Below, piece by piece: positions 59,572 to 64,000 of a stretch of 64,000 nt of DNA (the stretch's first letter is position 1; each line of letters begins with the position of its first letter). Under the pieces are notes generated by a model that worked only from the letters and a program-made list of their open reading frames with translations, was not told the DNA's origin and ran no database searches. The translations under genes and the position numbers were made by a program. The stretch comes from Cenococcum geophilum 1.58 (taxonomy: Eukaryota > Ascomycota > Dothideomycetes > Gloniales > Gloniaceae): positions 248,001 to 312,000 of the forward strand of contig KV748192.1 of NCBI GenBank assembly GCA_001692895.1, read 5' to 3'.

Positions 59572-61895
59572 TCAATACCGAATACTGATTAAAGTGCTGG
59601 ATAGACAGCTTGGCCTTAACCATTTGGAAATGCACCGCTTGGCTCGCACTCTCTTAAGACTGAAATTATCTTCCACTTCTTGCTTCCTATCCTTTCGTTT
59701 CCTCTTCTGATTAGGCGTGATGCTACCCAACGGCTGTCTAACGGGGATCTTTGCTTGCTTGAGATTAATAATCATAAAACTCTCGCTTTGCTCGTCCCAT
59801 AACATATTCCGTAGTTTAGGATCCTTATGCAACACCCGTAGATTGTGCAAAGCCTGCAAAGCCGTATCCAATTTTCCCGCAAAGTATAATTCGTTCTCCC
59901 GGGTAAGAAAGTTAAAGAGTGGCCGCCCAGCCTAGCTAAGGAAGAGCATGCTAACATAAACCCCACCGTCGTAGTATTGTGGGAGTTTTAGTATAATAAA
60001 TCCAAGGTAGACTAGGACGAATTTCCCTTAGATAGGACGAGCGTGATTATAGATGCGCTGTTTATTCTAGAGGTAGAGGAGATTAGATTTCACTATCTAT
60101 TTCGCAACCAGAGTATATCTATATAACAACAGTCTAACTTTAAAAAGCGCTCCGCGGGCTCCTTTAATATATAGTGGCTTACAGTCCGCATTACTCCCAC
60201 GGTCCGTGGCAAGCTGTTGCCGGATAAGGCGGAGAAACGTCCTTTGGTCAATGTGCTTCCCTTTATAAACCTAAAAGTTAGGGCACTGCTTATCTATCGT
60301 ACCGCTATAGGCTAGCCTAAGTAAACACCGCTGCGTGTAGTACACTCGCTCCTTGATCCTTGGTCTAGACATTAGTTCTGCTGGCTTCTTACCACCGGCC
60401 GTACCTTTCTTGGTTCTTCTGCTTCCTTTTGCAGTCGCCGCTTGGTTCCCGGCCACACGTCGACTGCTGCCCCAACACTGAGGCGGTGAGTCCGGGGTGA
60501 AGTCGTCTCCCTTATTATATCTATTATCATCGCCACTGATATCTTTATCGTTGCAGGTAGTCGCTTTGCCGCGAGACCGTAATGCAATCGGCGAGCGTAG
60601 AAACCCATTTTCGCGCTTTAACCTGTACGTGCTGTGGCGGACCTTTTTCTTCTTTTCTCCGGAGTTGGTGAGATTTGCTATAGAATATCGACACGCTCTA
60701 TGGGCTAAGTGGGTAACTTTTCTGCTTTATCGTGCCACAACTAACTAGGCGCCTTGGCTCTGGCTGCACGAATAATAAAGGTAAAAATCCCCGGGACCGC
60801 CGTTAGGTATAGTCTGTTTTTATCGTCCTCTCGATAATCTAACTTTGGTATTAAAAGATGGTAGTAGGTAACCGAAGGGTCATCCGCAATATACAGGAAA
60901 ATGATGGCTTCTTCTGTAAAGACGTAACCCTATTAGACGCCTTTGCGGATTATGTCTGAGAAGAGTTGCGTGATTACTGCAGCTGCCAGCCATTTCGAAT
61001 TAAATTCGAAGCTCTCGCCTTCCTTATTGATTACATCTTCGACCGGTCGAATCTCCCTATCTAGTCCGGCTACTACATTGTCCAGCGAGAACTTATGCGG
61101 CGCCTTGTATTCAATCGACATAATTGCAGTCTTTTTACCGCCCAACCGCTCGTATATACAGAACTGGTCTGCTGGTCCACCTTTCGTTCGACTCCTGCTC
61201 CTTAAAATGTCCTGCTTAGCTTTCTCTTTACCCTTATCTGCTTTCTGCCCCTTGCCTTACGCCATTACCATTATCTAGTTTGGTATAGTGGGTCTACTGA
61301 TTAATATTTGCTCCATTTTCTCCTCGATTGGTATCCCGCTCGGCTCTCCCATATTTGTATGGCTTTTAAATACCACCTTTCCCCGAAGCCCGAGCACTTC
61401 CCGCAGCTGCTTATCTTTATATATTTCCTTAACTAAGCTCCGCATGTGGTTCTTAACCGTTTCGCGTGCGTAGTATCAGAGCCCGGTCTCTACGCTAATT
61501 AGGTGGAGGTTTTTGCGGATATAGTTAAGTTGGTGCGAGGACGGGAAGATAGGCTTTAAATGGAAATCTGAGTTGGTTGAGAATTGTTCCTAGACCTCTT
61601 CTTGTTCCAGTAAGAAATTGTCCCACGGTACGATGCGCAGCGGGTGTTGTCTGTTAGTAGGGTCGGTCGTATTTCCCTGGGTTGTTGAGGCTTTGTTGGT
61701 AATGATTTCGATGGCTTGGGAGAGTTTATGGCAAGCTTCAAGATAGTTGATGAATGTTTTCGGCTGGGACCGTTCTGCATCGGCTTCGGCTGCTCGCCGC
61801 AGGCGTTGCTCCTATTCCCGCAGGCGTTGCTCCTCCTTTGCCTGAGCTTTGGCCTGCTCGAGCTGTCGGCGGAGCCCCGCAAGCTCTTGTTCCAT
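59572..61895 (-). pseudogene. Fungal kinase-like multicopy gene, degenerate
   Basis: Read on the - strand from an ATG at 61895-61893. It opens with a Gln/Glu-rich coiled coil (EQELAGLRRQLEQ), then FINYLEACHKLSQAIEI, TTQGNTTDPTNRQHPLRIVP, W-x-NFL, an N-terminal helical region (ETVKNHMRSLVKEIY), SIEYKAPHKFSLDNVVAG (~61090) and YYHLLIPK. A linker with KKGTAGGKKP and YYTQRCLLRLAYSGTIDKQCPNF (~60290) follows, and finally the kinase-fold end LHNLRVLHKDPKLRNMLWDE (~59800), where HKDPKLRN stands for the usual HGDxxxRN catalytic loop. This order is that of a large fungal family of protein-kinase-like proteins. It is broken by several in-frame stops (for example TAG after RLRE near 61830, in EEV-TAG-EQF near 61594, TGA near 61480, and stops near 60930) and has lost the frame in the middle. 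Gly-to-Lys in the catalytic loop also argues against activity. Some of these breaks fit C-to-T changes, but the damage is far milder than in the nest. Confidence 0.75.
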
Positions 61896-62410
61896 CCTGA
61901 TGCGATCTAGATTTGACGTAGTCTTGGCAAAATAAAGCTGTAGATTTGATTAATCAAATTATAACGCAATATCGCGATAATAAAGCTCGAACTTGAGATA
62001 TATTATACTAGTCAGGCTACACGGGATCTTCATCATTAGAAGAATGCTTACGGCCCATTGTGGTAGTTAAATTGAGGTAGAAAGCTATCTAGATACTATG
62101 GTTGAGCCGATTTTGGTGTTCGCGCACGGGCCACATTCCTAAACGACCTCAACAGCGATAGAAGATTGATGGCCTTGTTGAGACTTTGGTGCTTCCCCAT
62201 GCGCAGCGGCAGCAAATTTCGAGGGCGCCTTGAGTTATCAGGCCTCGCGGTTATCGGAGGTTGATGGTGTGCTTCGAACGACTCATTCAACCTGTTAAGA
62301 GGAACCTCAGGAAGGCGACTTGGTGGAGGCATAGGTAGACCTCAACGAGGTTCCAAGGGAGGGTCAACCAAGCTTCCGGGAGGCTAAGATCTAGAGGTGT
62401 CTTAGACGAC
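61896..62410. other. Intergenic, no gene seen
   Basis: AT-rich at the left (61920-62000), normal composition to the right. A 78-codon frame on the - strand (62096-62332) lacks family features and is not called. Confidence 0.4.
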
Positions 62411-62430
62411 CAGGGATGCATATAACTATT
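62411..62430 (+). repeat. Terminus of the hAT-like MITE family
   Basis: Twenty bases starting CAGGGATGCATATAA are identical to the complement of the right end of the MITE at 9445-9898. No matching opposite end was found downstream, so this is a truncated copy, or one later interrupted by the MITE at 62488. Confidence 0.6.
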
Positions 62431-62487
62431 ACGCTTGGACGAAGTTAAAATTTAACACTATTTATAACCATAAAAAGTTACTATTTA

Positions 62488-62627
62488 TCCCTTGACACGG
62501 CAATTTTGGTCCTTAGGTTATCAATAAGAATCAACCAATTGGAAAAGCTGGGTTAAATATAAATATCCAATTGAATCCAGTCGCGAATATAAACTACCTT
62601 GGCAAAGGACCCTACCGTGTCAAGGGA
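62488..62627. mobile_element. 140-bp Tc1/mariner-type MITE, complete copy
   Basis: Inverted ends TCCCTTGACACGG ... CCGTGTCAAGGGA with TA on both sides (62486-62487, 62628-62629). The inner inverted bases continue to GGTCCTT / AAGGACC. No coding capacity. Confidence 0.82.
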
Positions 62628-62995
62628 TAATATATTGCCCTTACCAATAGTATTAGTTTAAAAAAAAACTTATATACCTGCCTGTAGCCTTGTTGGCTTG
62701 TAACAGGTTGGGACGGCTTGGCAGCCTTCCCTGCGACATTCACCACAACGGCAAGGCAGGTTTAAGCAAGGCGCAGGCAAACCTAAATTTGGGTGTGGGA
62801 TTGATGTATACATGAGAATACGAGGCATCTGCAACGCCAAAAAAGCCTGTTTTCCATAAAAAGCCCCTGGTAATCAGCTTGCTGAATGGCGTAGCACTGC
62901 ACGGTTGGGACGTCGTCTGCTCTAAGATACCATAAGAAATCAGGCACACAGTCTATGAGATTTTACCTTTCCCCGGAATCTATGAATTGGGGAAA
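62628..62995. other. Spacer between the two MITE copies
   Basis: Normal composition with CAGGC/GCAAGG words and a poly-A run near 62660. No gene is supported; the 69-codon frame at 62740-62949 (-) is not convincing. Confidence 0.4.
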
Positions 62996-63113
62996 GTCCT
63001 TAGGGTATCGATAAGAATCAACCAATCGGAAAAGCTGGGTTAATATAAATATCCAATTGAATCCAGTCGCTAATATGAGCGACCTTGGCAAAGGACACTG
63101 CCGTGTCAAGGGA
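62996..63113. mobile_element. Second copy of the same MITE, left end replaced
   Basis: Matches the first copy from GTCCTTAGG to CCGTGTCAAGGGA (differences such as AATTGGAA/AATCGGAA), followed by TA at 63114-63115. The left TIR is missing: instead a different short inverted repeat, TTTCCCC...GGGGAAA (62967-62994), precedes it. Confidence 0.72.
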
Positions 63114-63115
63114 TA

Positions 63116-63927
63116 GAAATTGCGCCCTGCGCGCACCCGGACCGTGCTGGATACTTTTGGCGGAATATTTCAGTTCCTTGAAAAAGGACACTCATGACTC
63201 GATAGAGGGACATAGCACGGAGGGATAAGCATGATCCTGCATGCAGAGGAGCAAGGTTTGTTAGTAGCGTTGGTGGTAAAGCCGGGTAGAGAGGGATAGC
63301 GAGAAGGTAGTCCAGGCACCGACCAATAGACGCATTTCCCGTTTAGCCTGTGCCTGGAGGCCTCATCTGGGCTCTCTGACAGTTATTAGAGTTCTAGCGA
63401 TGGATGCAGCTTGGGACGTTAGTGTAAAGGTCCCACTCAGACGTAGGGGAAAAACATTGTTCCGTAGTTAGTGGCTTCGTCCTTGATTATCTCGCTACGT
63501 TTGATCCCCAGCTAACGGGCATGGAATCATCTCGTCTGGTGCAGCCATAGCTTGCTCCGGGTAAAAGAGACTTAGAATTAGCTACTTTAGTCTTCACTCC
63601 GACAGTGGCGTCGTGGAGCTGCGTAAGCGGAGCGGGGCAATTATGATGCAGTTTCCTTAATTTCCTCAATTCGTGTAGGCGAGCTTCGATGGCGGTAATA
63701 CATATACAGAGGGCGTGCTGGTTTTACCTCAGGCCACCGAAGTCTTCTTCTCTTGTTTTCACTGCTGGCACTGTTCTTTTCAACGCTTATTTTCAGTACA
63801 TATTTTGAGTTTTCGACTCAATCCCATTCGTTTGAACATCGACCCTTTCGTCCTCTACGCTCATTGAAGACTATAGCCACGGCCTTCCCTCTGTGTTGAA
63901 CACTGGATCTCTGCCGGACTAGAAATC
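63116..63927. other. Promoter region of the terminal gene
   Basis: No gene seen. The last ~200 bp before the ATG at 63928 is rich in TTCTTCTCTTG/TTTTC pyrimidine tracts and contains CAGTACATATT near 63795. This is consistent with a fungal promoter and leader for the + strand gene starting at 63928. Confidence 0.45.
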
Positions 63928-64000
63928 ATGAAGCTTCTAGTATCCATTCCTCTTCCAATACTCGCTCTATGCGCGAGCTTTAGCCTTGTCTTTGCTCAGT
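63928..64000 (+). CDS. Secreted protein, 5' part only (cut by window end)
   Basis: ATG at 63928 begins 24 codons that stay open to the window end. They encode MKLLVSIP, a hydrophobic core (LPILALCASFSLVF) and AQ, a textbook signal peptide with cleavage expected after VFA. ATC ATG context (AAATCATGA) is acceptable for a fungus, and a pyrimidine-rich leader precedes it. The mature protein lies outside the window, so its identity is unknown. Confidence 0.65.
   Translation, partial: MKLLVSIPLPILALCASFSLVFAQ

Noticed and set aside
1-64000. tRNA or rRNA genes
   Set aside because: I looked for clover-leaf signatures (GGTTCGAATCC-like arms) and found none convincing on either strand.

Overview
The window looks like a piece of a filamentous ascomycete (Pezizomycotina-type) nuclear genome. 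The genes are split by many short spliceosomal introns (about 50-70 bp) with CTAAC/CTGAC-like branch sites. The recognisable proteins are fungal: a WAPL cohesin regulator, a Rheb GTPase, cytosolic seryl-tRNA synthetase, a But2-domain secreted protein, an Mx-like dynamin and a kinase-like multicopy family. A huge TA-rich block shows the pattern expected of repeat-induced point mutation (RIP): CpA nearly absent, and TAG/TAA in every reading frame of elements whose protein motifs are still readable. I cannot name the species.

Layout. (1) 1-8.3 kb is a normal gene-dense arm with three genes on the + strand: WAPL (548-3699, 2 exons), Rheb (4541-5358, 4 exons) and seryl-tRNA synthetase (5748-8276, 17 exons in my model, including 13-nt and 15-nt microexons and a GC-AG intron). 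(2) 8.3-15 kb is a transition zone: a hAT-like MITE, an intact alpha/beta hydrolase on the - strand, and a decaying dynamin-like GTPase on the - strand with in-frame stops and frame changes. (3) 15.1-18.06 kb is a TA-flanked Tc1/mariner-pogo-type transposon with TIRs of about 115 bp. It carries a second nested TA-flanked element filled with three different tandem arrays. (4) 18.3-49.9 kb is a nest of elements. A Crypton-like tyrosine-recombinase transposon on the - strand is cut into three parts by two Ty3/gypsy chromovirus-type LTR elements (A on +, B on -). B contains another copy, C (-), which itself contains a solo LTR of a different family. B's right LTR is split by a DIRS-like tyrosine-recombinase retrotransposon with split direct repeats. 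Target-site duplications support A (AGGAG), B (TAGGG), C (ATATG) and the solo LTR (ATTAT). (5) 50.1-56.85 kb holds two abutting TA-flanked long-TIR MITEs. The second contains a 141-bp foldback element and a 5.7-kb Tad1-like LINE. (6) 56.9-64 kb is lower-copy DNA: the But2-domain secreted protein (-), a degenerate kinase-like gene (-), small MITEs, and the first 73 bp of a secreted-protein gene (+) cut by the window end.

The genes do not form a pathway cluster. The housekeeping arm borders a RIP-type heterochromatin island, and decaying genes sit at both margins of that island. The points most worth a second look are the DIRS-like element in an ascomycete setting, the satellite-filled TA element, the tandem MITEs that share one TA, and the microexon-rich synthetase gene.
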